DNA from: Polaribacter sp.
GTDB lineage: Bacteria; Bacteroidota; Bacteroidia; Flavobacteriales; Flavobacteriaceae
NCBI GenBank assembly: GCA_029238315.1
Contig: JAQWGI010000036.1
Coordinates: forward strand, 310,001-374,000
Direction: 5' to 3'
Length of the DNA stretch: 64,000 nt
Positions 34,272-43,202 of the stretch are shown here, in pieces. The position numbers and the translations under genes are program-made. How positions within the stretch are numbered: position 1 is the stretch's first letter; every line of letters begins with the position of its first letter. The notes under the pieces were generated by a model. It saw nothing but the letters and a program-made list of their open reading frames with translations. It was not told the origin of the DNA and did not search any database.

Positions 34272-34661
34272 ATGAAACGTAAAAATTTTCTACAAAAAAA
34301 GCTAGTTATTGGTATTTTATTAATTATGGTTACTGTTGGATTAACTGCAATGAAACCGGCTACAGCAAATGATCCTTCTGGAACTTGGGATTATGAAGTA
34401 CAAACACCTCAAGGAAACATGACTGGTGAGATGACTATAAAAAAATCTGGCGATGATTTTGCAGTTTCTATTGACACAGAACAATTTGGTGCTTTAGAAT
34501 TAACAAATATTTCTTTAGACGGAAATGATATGACCGCTAATATGGATATGCAAGGTGCTGTTGTAGATTTTACTTTTAAATTTGACGGAGATACTATGAA
34601 AGGAGCTATTTCAACTCCAGATGGAGATATGGATATTACTGCAAAAAAAAGAGCTAAATAG
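34272..34661 (+). CDS. Small secreted beta-rich protein, unknown function
   Basis: A 129-aa exported protein: basic n-region (KRKNFLQKK), hydrophobic core to about residue 27 and a cleavage-type AMKPATA. The mature part alternates short strands (GTWDYEVQTPQGNMTGEMTI, DDFAVSIDTEQFGALELTNI, MKGAISTPDGDMDITAKKR), a lipocalin-like or META-like up-and-down barrel pattern. The sequence is acidic and lacks cysteine. It stands alone between the oxidoreductase and an MFS gene and has its own terminator. No characterised homologue recognised. Confidence 0.78.
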   Translation: MKRKNFLQKKLVIGILLIMVTVGLTAMKPATANDPSGTWDYEVQTPQGNMTGEMTIKKSGDDFAVSIDTEQFGALELTNISLDGNDMTANMDMQGAVVDFTFKFDGDTMKGAISTPDGDMDITAKKRAK

Positions 34662-34682
34662 TTTTACTATTTATTAATATAT

Positions 34683-34720
34683 AAAACTGGTTATAGCAGC
34701 TTGCTTTAACCAGTTTTTTT
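34683..34720 (+). terminator. Terminator of small secreted protein gene
   Basis: Stem AAAACTGGTTA (34683-34693) / TAACCAGTTTT (34707-34717), loop of 13 nt containing a small inner hairpin, followed by T to 34720. Confidence 0.88.
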
Positions 34721-34773
34721 TGATATTATAATTACATAGTATTTTGTACTTTTAAACTCTAATCAATTCTATT

Positions 34774-36021
34774 TTGCAGAAACAAAACAAAATTACATCC
34801 ATGTTTGCCCTTGTTATTGCTGGGGAAGCTATCTTTTTACTTCCATTTATTTTAATGCGTGTTTTTAAACCCGTTATTAGAGAAGCATTTGTTATTTCAG
34901 ATGCTCAAATAGGTGAAGCACAAGCTTTATATGGAATTACGGCTGTAATTTCTTATTTCTTTGGTGGCTTTATTGCTGATAAATTAGAAGCCAGAAAGTT
35001 AGTATCCATTTCATTAATTCTTACCGCTATTGGCGGATTTTGGATGACAATGATTCCATCAATATTTACATTGAAAATTTTGTATGCATTTTGGGGAGTT
35101 TCAACAATTTTGTTGTTTTGGGCTGCTTTAATAAAAGCAACTCGTCAATGGGGAAATGAACACAATCAAGGCTTGTCATTTGGATTATTAGATGGCGGAA
35201 GAGGATTTTTTGCAGCAACCATCGCTTTATCTGGCGCAGCAATATTGAGTTTCTTTTTTCCTAAAAGTTCAGTAGATATTACTTTTGAAAATAAGGTAGA
35301 AACTCTACAATACATTATTGGAACCATTACCGGAATTGTTTTTTTAGTAGCGTTATTAGTGTGGTTTGTTTTACCAAAAGAAAAAATAGAGAAATCAGAT
35401 TCTAAAGAATTTCAATTCAATTTTAAACAGGCTTTAGGATTGATAAAGCAACCAAAAGTAATTTATCATTCATTAATAATTTTATGTGCTTACTGCTCTT
35501 ATAAATTAACAGGAACTTACGGAACATATGCAAGAGACGTTTGGGGTTACTCTTTAGAAGAATCAACTTATTTTGCAGTTTTTATACAATATATTAGACC
35601 AATTGCTGCTATAACTGTTGGTTGGATAGCTGATAAATTTATGCCTTCTAAATTAATCGTTCCTTGTTTTACTATTTTAATAATTGCTTCGGCAGTTTTA
35701 GGTTTGGGTCTCTTTTATGATCAGCCAATCTTTTTATCATTTACTTTTTTTGTGTTTATGGCTTTAGGAACTTACGCTTTAAGAGGTTTGTATTTCGCTA
35801 TAATTGAAGAAACAAAAATACCGTTGCAATTAACAGGAACATTAGTCGGAATAATATCTGTTGTTGGTTTTACACCAGATATTTTTATGTCGCTTTTTGT
35901 AGGTTATATGTTGGGAGAAAATCCAACAATTGTTGAATATCAGAATTTATATTCACTTTTCACAATCATTCCAATAATTGGATTGTTAGCTACTATTGGT
36001 TTTCGAAAAGCTATTAAATAA
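34774..36021 (+). CDS. MFS transporter
   Basis: A 415-aa polytopic carrier with about 12 helices in two halves, separated by a basic cytoplasmic loop (about 200-225; KEKIEKSDSKEFQFNFKQAL). The MFS motif-A region between helices 2 and 3 reads GGFIADKLEARKLVSISL. The protein begins QKQNKITSMFALVIAGEAIF; the annotated TTG start (34774) supplies a basic N-terminus, while the ATG at 34801 would begin right at the first helix, so the start is uncertain. Substrate is unknown; the topology resembles sugar/organic-anion carriers of the family. Single gene, ending at a bidirectional terminator shared with valS. Confidence 0.87.
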   Translation: MQKQNKITSMFALVIAGEAIFLLPFILMRVFKPVIREAFVISDAQIGEAQALYGITAVISYFFGGFIADKLEARKLVSISLILTAIGGFWMTMIPSIFTLKILYAFWGVSTILLFWAALIKATRQWGNEHNQGLSFGLLDGGRGFFAATIALSGAAILSFFFPKSSVDITFENKVETLQYIIGTITGIVFLVALLVWFVLPKEKIEKSDSKEFQFNFKQALGLIKQPKVIYHSLIILCAYCSYKLTGTYGTYARDVWGYSLEESTYFAVFIQYIRPIAAITVGWIADKFMPSKLIVPCFTILIIASAVLGLGLFYDQPIFLSFTFFVFMALGTYALRGLYFAIIEETKIPLQLTGTLVGIISVVGFTPDIFMSLFVGYMLGENPTIVEYQNLYSLFTIIPIIGLLATIGFRKAIK

Positions 36022-36050
36022 AAAAGCGTCTCAAATGAGACGCTTTTTTA
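36018..36050. terminator. Bidirectional terminator between MFS gene and valS
   Basis: Stem GCGTCTCA (36026-36033) / TGAGACGC (36036-36043) flanked by an A run on the left and a T run on the right, so it can act for both convergent genes. Confidence 0.9.
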
Positions 36051-36053
36051 TTT

Positions 36054-36080
36054 GTCATTTCGAGCGAAGTCGAGAAATCT
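36054..36080 (+). repeat. 27-nt dispersed repeat touching the valS stop codon
   Basis: Copy with core TCGAGCGAAGTCGAGA in the short gap between terminator and valS. Its last two bases are part of the valS stop codon (TAG on the minus strand), so insertion or loss here would directly affect the C-terminus of ValRS. Confidence 0.8.
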
Positions 36081-38733
36081 ATTTCAAACTAGCTAAACTA
36101 TTTTTTATCGTTTCAATTTTAGCCAACGTATCTGCTTCTTTTTTACGTTCTAATTCCAATACTTTTTCTGGTGCATTGTTTACAAAACGTTCGTTAGATA
36201 ATTTTTTTGTAATTCCGAATAAGAAACCTTCTGCTCTTTTTAATTCTGCATTTAGTTTTTCTGTTTCAGCTTCCACATCAATATCTTCAACTGCAATAGG
36301 AACAAAATATTCATTTGATTTCACTCTAAACGAAGCGCCTTCTACTTTTTCCGAAACATAATTTATCGCTGAAGCATTTGTTAGTTTTTTAATAACAACA
36401 TCAAACTCTTTTGTATTGTTTTCATGATCAACCACAAATAATTCTACAGCATCTTTAAAAGAAATGTTTTTATCTTTTCTGATCGTTCTAATTCCAGAAA
36501 CTATACCAGTTGCAAAATCAAAATCACCAATAATTTGAGCATCAAATTCTTTAATTGTTGGATATTTTGCAATCACCAACGCCTCATCAGATGTTCTTTC
36601 TGAAATATGTTGCCAAATTTCTTCCGTTAAGAATGGCATAAACGGATGTAAAATTTTTAAATTATTTTCTAAAACTTCAATTATTGAAGCAAACGTTTTT
36701 GCGTCAATTGGTTGTTGATATGCTGGTTTTACAATCTCTAATAACCATGAAGAAAAATCGTCCATAATTAGTTTGTACATAGACATTAATGCATCTGACA
36801 AACGATATTTACTGTAATGATCTTCAATTTCTACTAATGCTTTTTGAAACTTTGCTTCATACCAAGCCAAACCTATTTTAGCAGTTTCTGGTTGTGGTAA
36901 ACTCGCATCAACTTCCCATCCTTTTATCAAACGGAAAGCATTCCAAATTTTATTTACAAAACCTTTTCCTTGTTGACACAAAGCTTCGTCAAACATTAAA
37001 TCGTTTCCAGCAGCAGAACTCAATAACAATCCTACTCTAACTCCGTCTGCTCCGTAATCTTCAATCAACTTTAATGCGTCTGGAGAATTCCCTAAAGATT
37101 TAGACATTTTACGTCTTTGTTTATCTCTAACTAAACCAGTTAAATACACGTTATTAAAAGGCTTTTTATCTTTATATTCATAACCAGCAATAATCATTCT
37201 TGCCACCCAGAAAAATAAAATATCTGGTCCAGTTACTAAATCGTTTGTTGGGTAATAGTATTGAATTTCTTCGTTTTCTGGATTTCGTATTCCATCAAAA
37301 ACTGACATTGGCCATAACCAAGAAGAAAACCAAGTGTCTAATGCATCTTCGTCTTGACGTAAATCTTCTATTTTAAAAGATTTCTCGGTTCCGCTCGAAA
37401 TGACAGCGAGTTTCTTTTTCGCTAATTCAAAAGCTTCTTCCCTATTTTCAGCTACAACAAAATCTTCTTTTCCGTCTCCGTAGAAATAAGCAGGTATCTG
37501 CTGTCCCCACCATAGTTGACGAGAGATATTCCAATCGCGAATGTTTTCCATCCAATGACGATAGGTGTTTTCAAATTTCTTTGGATATAAATTGATTTCA
37601 GCATCTTCACCTAAAACAGCTTTAATTGCTGGTTTTACCAATTCTTCCATCTTTAAAAACCATTGATCTGACAATCTTGGTTCGATTACTGCTTTGGTTC
37701 TTTCTGAGGTTCCTACTTTATTTAAATGCGATTCTGTTTTAACCAAAATCCCTTTTTCTTCTAACTCTTTTACAACCTCTTTTCTTGCTACAAATCGGTC
37801 TTTACCTTTATAATGTAACCCAAATGAATTTAAGGAAGCATCATCATTAAAAATATCAATGACTTCTAATTGATGTTTATCTCCTAAAACTTTATCGTTT
37901 TCATCATGTGCAGGCGTTACTTTTAAACAACCTGTACCAAATTCAACATCAACATATTCATCTTCAATAATCGGAATAACTCTTCCACAAATTGGTACAA
38001 TTGCCTTTTTTCCTTTTAAATGAGTAAAACGCTCGTCGTTAGGGTTGATACAAATTGCAGTATCTCCAAAAATAGTTTCTGGGCGCGTGGTTGCAATGGT
38101 TAATGTATCTTCTGAACCTTCAATTTTATATTCTAAATAATACAAATTACCTTGCTTCTCAACATGAATTACTTCTTCGTCAGATAGCGTGGTTTTTGCC
38201 TCCGGATCCCAATTTACCATTCTGTAACCACGATAAATCAACCCTTTATTGTATAAATCTACAAAGACTTTAATTACAGATTCAGACATTTCTGGATCCA
38301 TCGTAAATGAAGTTCTTTCCCAATCACAAGAACAACCTAATTTCTTTAATTGCTCTAAAATAATACCTCCATATTCATCTTTCCAATCAAAAGCATGCTG
38401 TAAAAACTCTTCTCTAGTAATATCGCTTTTATGAATTCCTTGCTCTTTTAATTTTGCAACCACCTTTGCTTCTGTAGCAATTGATGCATGATCTGTACCA
38501 GGAACCCAACACGCATTTTTTCCTTGCAAACGCGCTCTTCTAATTAAAACATCTTGAATGGTATTGTTTAACATATGCCCCATATGTAAAACTCCAGTTA
38601 CGTTTGGAGGTGGTATTACAATTGTGTAAGGCTCTCTTTCATCTGGTGTAGAATGAAAGTAATTGTTTTTCATCCAGTAATCGTACCATTTATCTTCTAC
38701 TTTTGATGCTATATATTTAGATGGAATCTCCAT
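36079..38733 (-). CDS. valS: Valyl-tRNA synthetase
   Basis: Class I aminoacyl-tRNA synthetase of 884 aa. HIGH motif appears as [13 protein letters not shown] near 40-52, the editing (CP1) domain spans about 170-380 ([16 protein letters not shown]), KMSKS is [13 protein letters not shown] near 540-552, followed by the anticodon-binding domain and the C-terminal coiled-coil arm (about 815-884; [19 protein letters not shown]). Charges tRNA-Val and hydrolyses misacylated Thr. Odd feature: a 27-nt dispersed repeat is translated as VISSGTEKS near residue 446, in the connective segment just before [14 protein letters not shown]. The gene has its own -7 box and is otherwise normal. Confidence 0.97.
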   Translation of the reverse strand: MEIPSKYIASKVEDKWYDYWMKNNYFHSTPDEREPYTIVIPPPNVTGVLHMGHMLNNTIQDVLIRRARLQGKNACWVPGTDHASIATEAKVVAKLKEQGIHKSDITREEFLQHAFDWKDEYGGIILEQLKKLGCSCDWERTSFTMDPEMSESVIKVFVDLYNKGLIYRGYRMVNWDPEAKTTLSDEEVIHVEKQGNLYYLEYKIEGSEDTLTIATTRPETIFGDTAICINPNDERFTHLKGKKAIVPICGRVIPIIEDEYVDVEFGTGCLKVTPAHDENDKVLGDKHQLEVIDIFNDDASLNSFGLHYKGKDRFVARKEVVKELEEKGILVKTESHLNKVGTSERTKAVIEPRLSDQWFLKMEELVKPAIKAVLGEDAEINLYPKKFENTYRHWMENIRDWNISRQLWWGQQIPAYFYGDGKEDFVVAENREEAFELAKKKLAVISSGTEKSFKIEDLRQDEDALDTWFSSWLWPMSVFDGIRNPENEEIQYYYPTNDLVTGPDILFFWVARMIIAGYEYKDKKPFNNVYLTGLVRDKQRRKMSKSLGNSPDALKLIEDYGADGVRVGLLLSSAAGNDLMFDEALCQQGKGFVNKIWNAFRLIKGWEVDASLPQPETAKIGLAWYEAKFQKALVEIEDHYSKYRLSDALMSMYKLIMDDFSSWLLEIVKPAYQQPIDAKTFASIIEVLENNLKILHPFMPFLTEEIWQHISERTSDEALVIAKYPTIKEFDAQIIGDFDFATGIVSGIRTIRKDKNISFKDAVELFVVDHENNTKEFDVVIKKLTNASAINYVSEKVEGASFRVKSNEYFVPIAVEDIDVEAETEKLNAELKRAEGFLFGITKKLSNERFVNNAPEKVLELERKKEADTLAKIETIKNSLASLK
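37378..37404 (-). repeat. 27-nt dispersed repeat read in frame inside valS
   Basis: On the coding strand the unit has TCGAGCGGAACCGAGA and supplies nine codons (VISSGTEKS) with no frame change. It sits in a surface-connector segment between a helix ([12 protein letters not shown]) and the DALDTWFSS block. Confidence 0.85.
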
Positions 38734-38763
38734 GAATTTGGCTTAGTTTTTGAATATAAACAG

Positions 38764-38771
38764 CAAAAATA
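38764..38771 (-). promoter_or_regulatory. -7 box of valS
   Basis: Minus-strand TATTTTTG ends 30 nt before the valS ATG, slightly farther than is usual in this window. No T-box or other leader structure fits in the space. Confidence 0.5.
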
Positions 38772-38797
38772 CTACTTTTACCTAAATAACATTCAAC

Positions 38798-39184
38798 ATG
38801 AAGAAATATATTCTTTTCCTTTTTTTAATTGGGATAAATTTAAAGGCATTTACCCAGAATTCTAATGAAAATAAACCTGAATTTAAGTTTAAAAAAGAGT
38901 TGATTAACTTCGGAAAAATTACCCAAAACTCTGATGGAAACAAAGTTTTTGAATTTACAAATATTGGTAAAAGCCCTTTAATTATTAAAGAAATAATAAC
39001 CTCTTGTGATTGTGCTGTTCCACAAAAACCAAGTACACCAATTATGCCAGGCAACAAAGGAAAGATTACCGTTTCTTATGACACGAGTAAACTAGGTGGT
39101 TTCTCTAAGCAAATTACTATTTTTTCGAATGCAAAAAACAGTAGAAAAATAATTAGAATTAGAGGTTTTGTAACTGAAGAATAA
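38798..39184 (+). CDS. Secreted DUF1573 protein
   Basis: Exported 128-aa protein: signal peptide to about residue 20 (FLIGINLKAFTQ), then a DUF1573 Ig-like/ASH-type domain: EFKFKKELINFGKITQNSDG, FEFTNIGKSPLIIKEIITSC, CDCAVPQKPSTPIMPGNKG and FSKQITIFSNAKNSRKIIRI. The paired Cys in SCDC is typical. Such domains are common in Bacteroidetes periplasmic or surface proteins and probably act in protein-protein contacts; exact role unknown. Divergent from valS, convergent with the protease gene (3-nt gap). Confidence 0.87.
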   Translation: MKKYILFLFLIGINLKAFTQNSNENKPEFKFKKELINFGKITQNSDGNKVFEFTNIGKSPLIIKEIITSCDCAVPQKPSTPIMPGNKGKITVSYDTSKLGGFSKQITIFSNAKNSRKIIRIRGFVTEE

Positions 39185-39187
39185 AAA

Positions 39188-40537
39188 TTAAATCTTCTTT
39201 ACCAACCTAAATTGAAACTTCATTTCAACTCCGCTTCTCTGAACATACATTCTTATTTTTTTGTTATGACCAGATTTAAATTTACCAATTAGTTCTTTTA
39301 ACGTTAACTGATGTGCAGGCTTACCATTGATGCTTAAAATAATATCCCCTTCTTGAATTCCAACTAAATCTGCTGGAGAATTTTCTAATACATGTTTTAC
39401 AATATAAGAAGGCTTAAATCTGTATGTATAGCTAGAAACTAGTGAAATTGTTTTGTTTGTGGCAGTTTCTGAGGCACCGTTAGAATATGCATCAGAAAAA
39501 GTAGTTGCAGCCTTTTCTTTAACTAAAACCTTACCGTTATACACCACATCTAAACCACTCATATTATACTCAAAACCACCTCTAAAAGAACCACTCTTTT
39601 TTAAAGTTATCTTTTTATTTTGATAATCAACCCAAACTTTAAATCGTTTTAAAATATTACCACCAATACTCCCGTTTCGTTGTTTAAAATGTCTGGCATA
39701 AAAGGTAGATGTAGAATCTAAAAAAGAAACCGTTGGCTCTTTAATAGTAAACTTACCTATAGAAACTTGGGGTATCCTACTCCTGTTGCCATAGATAGTA
39801 CCGCTAATTCCTTCTCCTAAAACATCTTTAAAATGTTTAATGGGCGTTTGAATTATTTCTTTAGAGTTTTCAAACAGCCAAACAGATTCAGAACCACCTA
39901 AATCTATTAAAAGTTTTACATCTGTTTGTTGATTTCCTATTGAGTCTAATTGAACTTTAGCATCTACATAAGGTTTATTTCTGTAAAATTGTAATGGAAA
40001 AGTTTGACACTTTCTACATTTTCTAGATGTATAATACTGTGGATTGTAAAAATACACTCTTCTTTTTAAATAGTTAATATGTACAACAGCATCTTTAAAT
40101 AGTTTATAGCCAACAATACCATGAATTGTTATTCCCATTTTTGCAGAAACATCAAATGTATCTTTTAATAACACATAAATTTCTTGATTCTCACCAACAA
40201 AATCTTTAATCTTCAAGGTATTATTACCTGATATTAAAGCATCCATTGAAGCTCCTTTACCCAAGCCCTGTAGAGTAACCTTTCTAACATCATTTAAACC
40301 CAAACTATCGTTTTGAGATAAGTTAAAAAGGATGGTTTTGTTAACACCTGTATCTAAAATAAAAGACAATTTTTTACCGTTAACTTCCATCGGAATAACA
40401 ACCAGATTGTTAATCAAATTAAATCGAACAGATTGTTCTTTTTGGTTGGACCCCAAAAAATTAAAGGTAGATTGCGATCTTAAAGAGGAAGAAAAAGCAA
40501 CTAAAACCAAGAAAAATAAAAAAGATTTTTTCAACAA
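39188..40537 (-). CDS. Retropepsin-like aspartyl protease with PDZ domain
   Basis: Exported 449-aa protein: signal peptide (to about 22), a clan AA aspartic-protease-like region and a C-terminal PDZ domain (about 375-445; VLENSPADLVGIQEGDIILS). The first active-site motif is FILDTGVNKTILF near 59-71. A second, LLIDLGGSESVWLF near 200-213, carries Leu where D[ST]G is expected. Members of this Bacteroidetes family are predicted periplasmic proteases; the altered second motif raises the possibility of a single-site or retropepsin-like dimer mechanism. A CRKCQ motif lies near 173. Monocistronic, convergent with the DUF1573 gene. Confidence 0.85.
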   Translation of the reverse strand: MLKKSFLFFLVLVAFSSSLRSQSTFNFLGSNQKEQSVRFNLINNLVVIPMEVNGKKLSFILDTGVNKTILFNLSQNDSLGLNDVRKVTLQGLGKGASMDALISGNNTLKIKDFVGENQEIYVLLKDTFDVSAKMGITIHGIVGYKLFKDAVVHINYLKRRVYFYNPQYYTSRKCRKCQTFPLQFYRNKPYVDAKVQLDSIGNQQTDVKLLIDLGGSESVWLFENSKEIIQTPIKHFKDVLGEGISGTIYGNRSRIPQVSIGKFTIKEPTVSFLDSTSTFYARHFKQRNGSIGGNILKRFKVWVDYQNKKITLKKSGSFRGGFEYNMSGLDVVYNGKVLVKEKAATTFSDAYSNGASETATNKTISLVSSYTYRFKPSYIVKHVLENSPADLVGIQEGDIILSINGKPAHQLTLKELIGKFKSGHNKKIRMYVQRSGVEMKFQFRLVKKI

Positions 40538-40710
40538 TAAAACGATTTAAAAAAATTATTGAACCACATACAAATTTAAGAAATCTTGTTTTGAAAATTG
40601 ATAAAAAAAAGGCTTTATTCAAAGGGAAAAAAGAATTTAAAAAACCAAAGTGATTATTAAAAATAATTTCAGAAATTTGCTTTACATTTATAAAAACTAA
40701 ATCAAAAATT

Positions 40711-41901
40711 ATGCCTTTAATTTCTAAGAAAGGAAACTCAATGCCAGAATCGCCAATTCGTAAATTGGTACCCTATGCAGAAAAAGCATACAAGCAAGGT
40801 AAAACAGTATATCACTTAAACATTGGTCAGCCAGATATTAAAACACCACAGGTTGCATTGGATGCAGTTTCTGTGCATTCATTAACTACTATAGCTTATA
40901 CTAGATCTGAAGGCTCTGAAGCATACAGAACTAAAATTGCCAACTACTACAGTAAACATAATATTCATGTAAAACATGATGATATTATTGTTTCAACAGG
41001 TGGTAGTGAAGCCTTACTTTTTGCCTTTGGAAGTATAATGGATGTAGGTGATGAAATTATTATTCCAGAACCATTTTATGCAAATTACAATGGTTTTTCT
41101 ATTGCTTCTGGAGTAAATGTAGTGCCTGTAATTTCTAAAATAGAAGATAATTTTGCGTTGCCAGCAATAGAAGAATTTGAAAAATTAATTACACCTAAAA
41201 CGAAAGCAATTTTAATCTGTAACCCAGGAAATCCAACAGGATATATTTACAGTAAAGAAGAAATTAAAAAATTAGCAGAGATTGTTAAAAAACACGATTT
41301 GTTTTTAATTTCTGATGAAGTTTACAGAGAGTTTGCATATGATGGCGTAAAGCATTATTCTATATTACAAGAAGAAAGCTTAGCAGAAAATGCCATAATT
41401 ATAGATTCTGTATCAAAAAGATATAGTATGTGTGGCGCAAGAATTGGGTGCTTGGTTTCAAAAAACAAAGAAGTTATAAAAACAGCATTAAAATTTGCAC
41501 AAGCACGTTTAAGTCCGCCTACTTTAGCTCAAATTGCTTCTGAAGCAGCTTTAGAAACTCCTCAAAGTTATTTTGATGAAGTAATTGAAGAGTATGTAAA
41601 AAGAAGAAATACATTAATTGAAGGTTTACAAAAAATAGAAGGCGTAAAAGTTGCAAAACCAAAAGGTGCTTTTTATTGTATTGTAGAATTGCCCATAAAA
41701 AATGCAGATGCTTTTGCACAATGGTTACTAGAATCTTTTGATATAGACGGAGAAACAATTATGGTTGCGCCAGCAGCAGGGTTTTACTCAACTCCAGGTG
41801 TTGGACTAAATCAAATTAGAATTGCTTATGTATTAAATAACGAAAGTTTAAAGAAAGCAATTAACATTTTAAAAGAAGCCTTAAAAATTTATAAAGAATA
41901 G
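40711..41901 (+). CDS. PLP-dependent class I/II aminotransferase
   Basis: A 396-aa fold-type I aminotransferase, aspartate/aromatic type. Key features: LNIGQPDIKTP near 39-49, ICNPGNPTGYIYS near 170-182, ISDEVYREFAYDG near 201-213 and the PLP lysine in DSVSKRYSMCGARIG near 232-246; the C-terminal Arg for the substrate carboxylate is in GLNQIRIAY near 367-375. Exact amino acid pair unknown. The stop overlaps the murB start (TAGTG), so translation is likely coupled, linking an amino-acid step to cell-wall precursor synthesis by position only. Confidence 0.92.
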   Translation: MPLISKKGNSMPESPIRKLVPYAEKAYKQGKTVYHLNIGQPDIKTPQVALDAVSVHSLTTIAYTRSEGSEAYRTKIANYYSKHNIHVKHDDIIVSTGGSEALLFAFGSIMDVGDEIIIPEPFYANYNGFSIASGVNVVPVISKIEDNFALPAIEEFEKLITPKTKAILICNPGNPTGYIYSKEEIKKLAEIVKKHDLFLISDEVYREFAYDGVKHYSILQEESLAENAIIIDSVSKRYSMCGARIGCLVSKNKEVIKTALKFAQARLSPPTLAQIASEAALETPQSYFDEVIEEYVKRRNTLIEGLQKIEGVKVAKPKGAFYCIVELPIKNADAFAQWLLESFDIDGETIMVAPAAGFYSTPGVGLNQIRIAYVLNNESLKKAINILKEALKIYKE

Positions 41902-42908
41902 TGCAAATTTTAGAAAACATATCTTTAAAAGAATACAATACGTTTGGTGTACAATGCTATGCCAAACGTTTTGTTTCTATCAACTCTTTTCACGATTTAC
42001 AACAATTATTAAAAACAGAAAAAGAGTTGTTTTTATTATCTGGCGGAAGCAATATGCTACTTAGAAAAGATATTGACAAGTTAGTTGTTTTTCTTAATTT
42101 TAAAGGAATTTCTATTGACAGAGAAGATAAAAACTTAGTACACATAACTGCAAATGCTGGAGAAAATTGGCACGAATTTGTACTATGGTGTATCTCTGAA
42201 GGATATGGAGGGATTGAAAATTTATCTTTAATTCCTGGAAATATTGGCACCTGCCCTATTCAAAACATTGGTGCTTATGGTGTTGAGGTAAAAGACTGCA
42301 TTACAAAAGTAGAAGCTTTAGAAATTGCAACTGGTAAATTAATAATCTTTTCAAATGAAGAATGCAAATTTGGATACCGAAACTCCATTTTCAAAAACGA
42401 AGCCAAAGGAAAGTATATAATTACTTCAGTTAGTTTTCAGTTAACAAAAAACGTACACCAACTAAACACTTCTTATGGTGCTATTGAAACTGCTTTAGCG
42501 GACAAAAAAATTACATCGCCAACACTAAAGGATGTTTCTGATGTTGTAATAAGAATTAGAAAATCAAAACTTCCAGATCCAAAAGAAATTGGCAATAGTG
42601 GTAGTTTTTTTAAAAACCCAGTTATTTCAAAAACGCAATTTTTGGAACTTCATAAAAAACACGAAAACATACCAAGCTATTCAATTTCTGAAACAGAAAC
42701 TAAAATTCCTGCCGGATGGCTCGTAGAACAATGCGGATTTAAAGGAAAACGCTTTGGAGATGCAGGTGTACATAAAAAGCAAGCACTTGTACTAGTTAAT
42801 TATGGAAATGCAAGCGGCACAGAAATTTACCAATTGGCTAAAAAAATACAAACAAAGGTTTTAGAAAATTTTAGCATCTCTTTAGAAATAGAAGTAAATA
42901 TCATATAA
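41901..42908 (+). CDS. murB: UDP-N-acetylenolpyruvoylglucosamine reductase
   Basis: Cytoplasmic FAD enzyme of 335 aa reducing UDP-GlcNAc-enolpyruvate with NADPH to UDP-MurNAc in peptidoglycan synthesis. Visible: the type I MurB N-terminus (LKEYNTFGVQCYAKRFVSI), FLLSGGSNMLLRKD near 44-57, GYGGIENLSLIPGNIGTCPI near 95-114 (FAD site), GNSGSFFKNPV near 231-241 with the proton-donor Ser and C-terminal GFKGKRFGDAGVHKKQALVLVN. Start is GTG at 41901, inside the preceding stop codon (TAGTG). A hairpin terminator overlaps the 3' end. Confidence 0.95.
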   Translation: MQILENISLKEYNTFGVQCYAKRFVSINSFHDLQQLLKTEKELFLLSGGSNMLLRKDIDKLVVFLNFKGISIDREDKNLVHITANAGENWHEFVLWCISEGYGGIENLSLIPGNIGTCPIQNIGAYGVEVKDCITKVEALEIATGKLIIFSNEECKFGYRNSIFKNEAKGKYIITSVSFQLTKNVHQLNTSYGAIETALADKKITSPTLKDVSDVVIRIRKSKLPDPKEIGNSGSFFKNPVISKTQFLELHKKHENIPSYSISETETKIPAGWLVEQCGFKGKRFGDAGVHKKQALVLVNYGNASGTEIYQLAKKIQTKVLENFSISLEIEVNII

Positions 42909-42935
42909 GTTAAAATTACTTTAACTTATTTTTTT
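42905..42935 (+). terminator. Terminator of the aminotransferase-murB operon
   Basis: Stem ATAAGTTAAA (42905-42914) / TTTAACTTAT (42920-42929), loop of 5 nt, T run to 42935. It includes the murB stop codon. Confidence 0.82.
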
Positions 42936-42957
42936 AGCTCATTTTTTTAATAATAAG

Positions 42958-42965
42958 TATCTTTG
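42958..42965 (+). promoter_or_regulatory. -7 box upstream of small membrane protein / GT / sigma genes
   Basis: TATCTTTG ends 19 nt before the ATG at 42985; likely drives 42985-44857 as one unit. Confidence 0.65.
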
Positions 42966-42984
42966 CAATAGAAAAATAATTACA

Positions 42985-43188
42985 ATGAAACTTCTTATAA
43001 TTACCATAAGTTTATTAGCATTAGCAGTAGGTGGAATTGCCATTAAAATTTGGGCAAAAAAAGATGGAAAGTTTGCAGGAACTTGTGCCAGTCAAAATCC
43101 TATGTTAAATGAAACTGGAGAATCTTGTGGTTTCTGTGGTAAAACTCCAGATCAATTTGAAACATGCGCTGAACCGCAGCATAACTAA
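42985..43188 (+). CDS. Small membrane or secreted cysteine-containing protein
   Basis: A 67-aa protein: residues about 2-25 are hydrophobic (LLIITISLLALAVGGIAIKI), followed by WAKKDGKFAGTCASQNP, ETGESCGFCGKTP and FETCAEPQ, i.e. four Cys, two in a CGFC pair. Cysteines after a single membrane helix could bind a metal or form disulfides. It is a conserved kind of short protein in Flavobacteriaceae as I recall, with no known function. Fourteen nt separate it from the glycosyltransferase gene; it probably sits in the same operon. Confidence 0.75.
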   Translation: MKLLIITISLLALAVGGIAIKIWAKKDGKFAGTCASQNPMLNETGESCGFCGKTPDQFETCAEPQHN

Positions 43189-43202
43189 TTTAGTTCTTAT
43201 TA

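Noticed and set aside
35996..36361. 121-codon rightward frame over the MFS/valS junction
   Set aside because: Runs through the terminator and the 27-nt repeat and is antisense to the coiled-coil end of valS.
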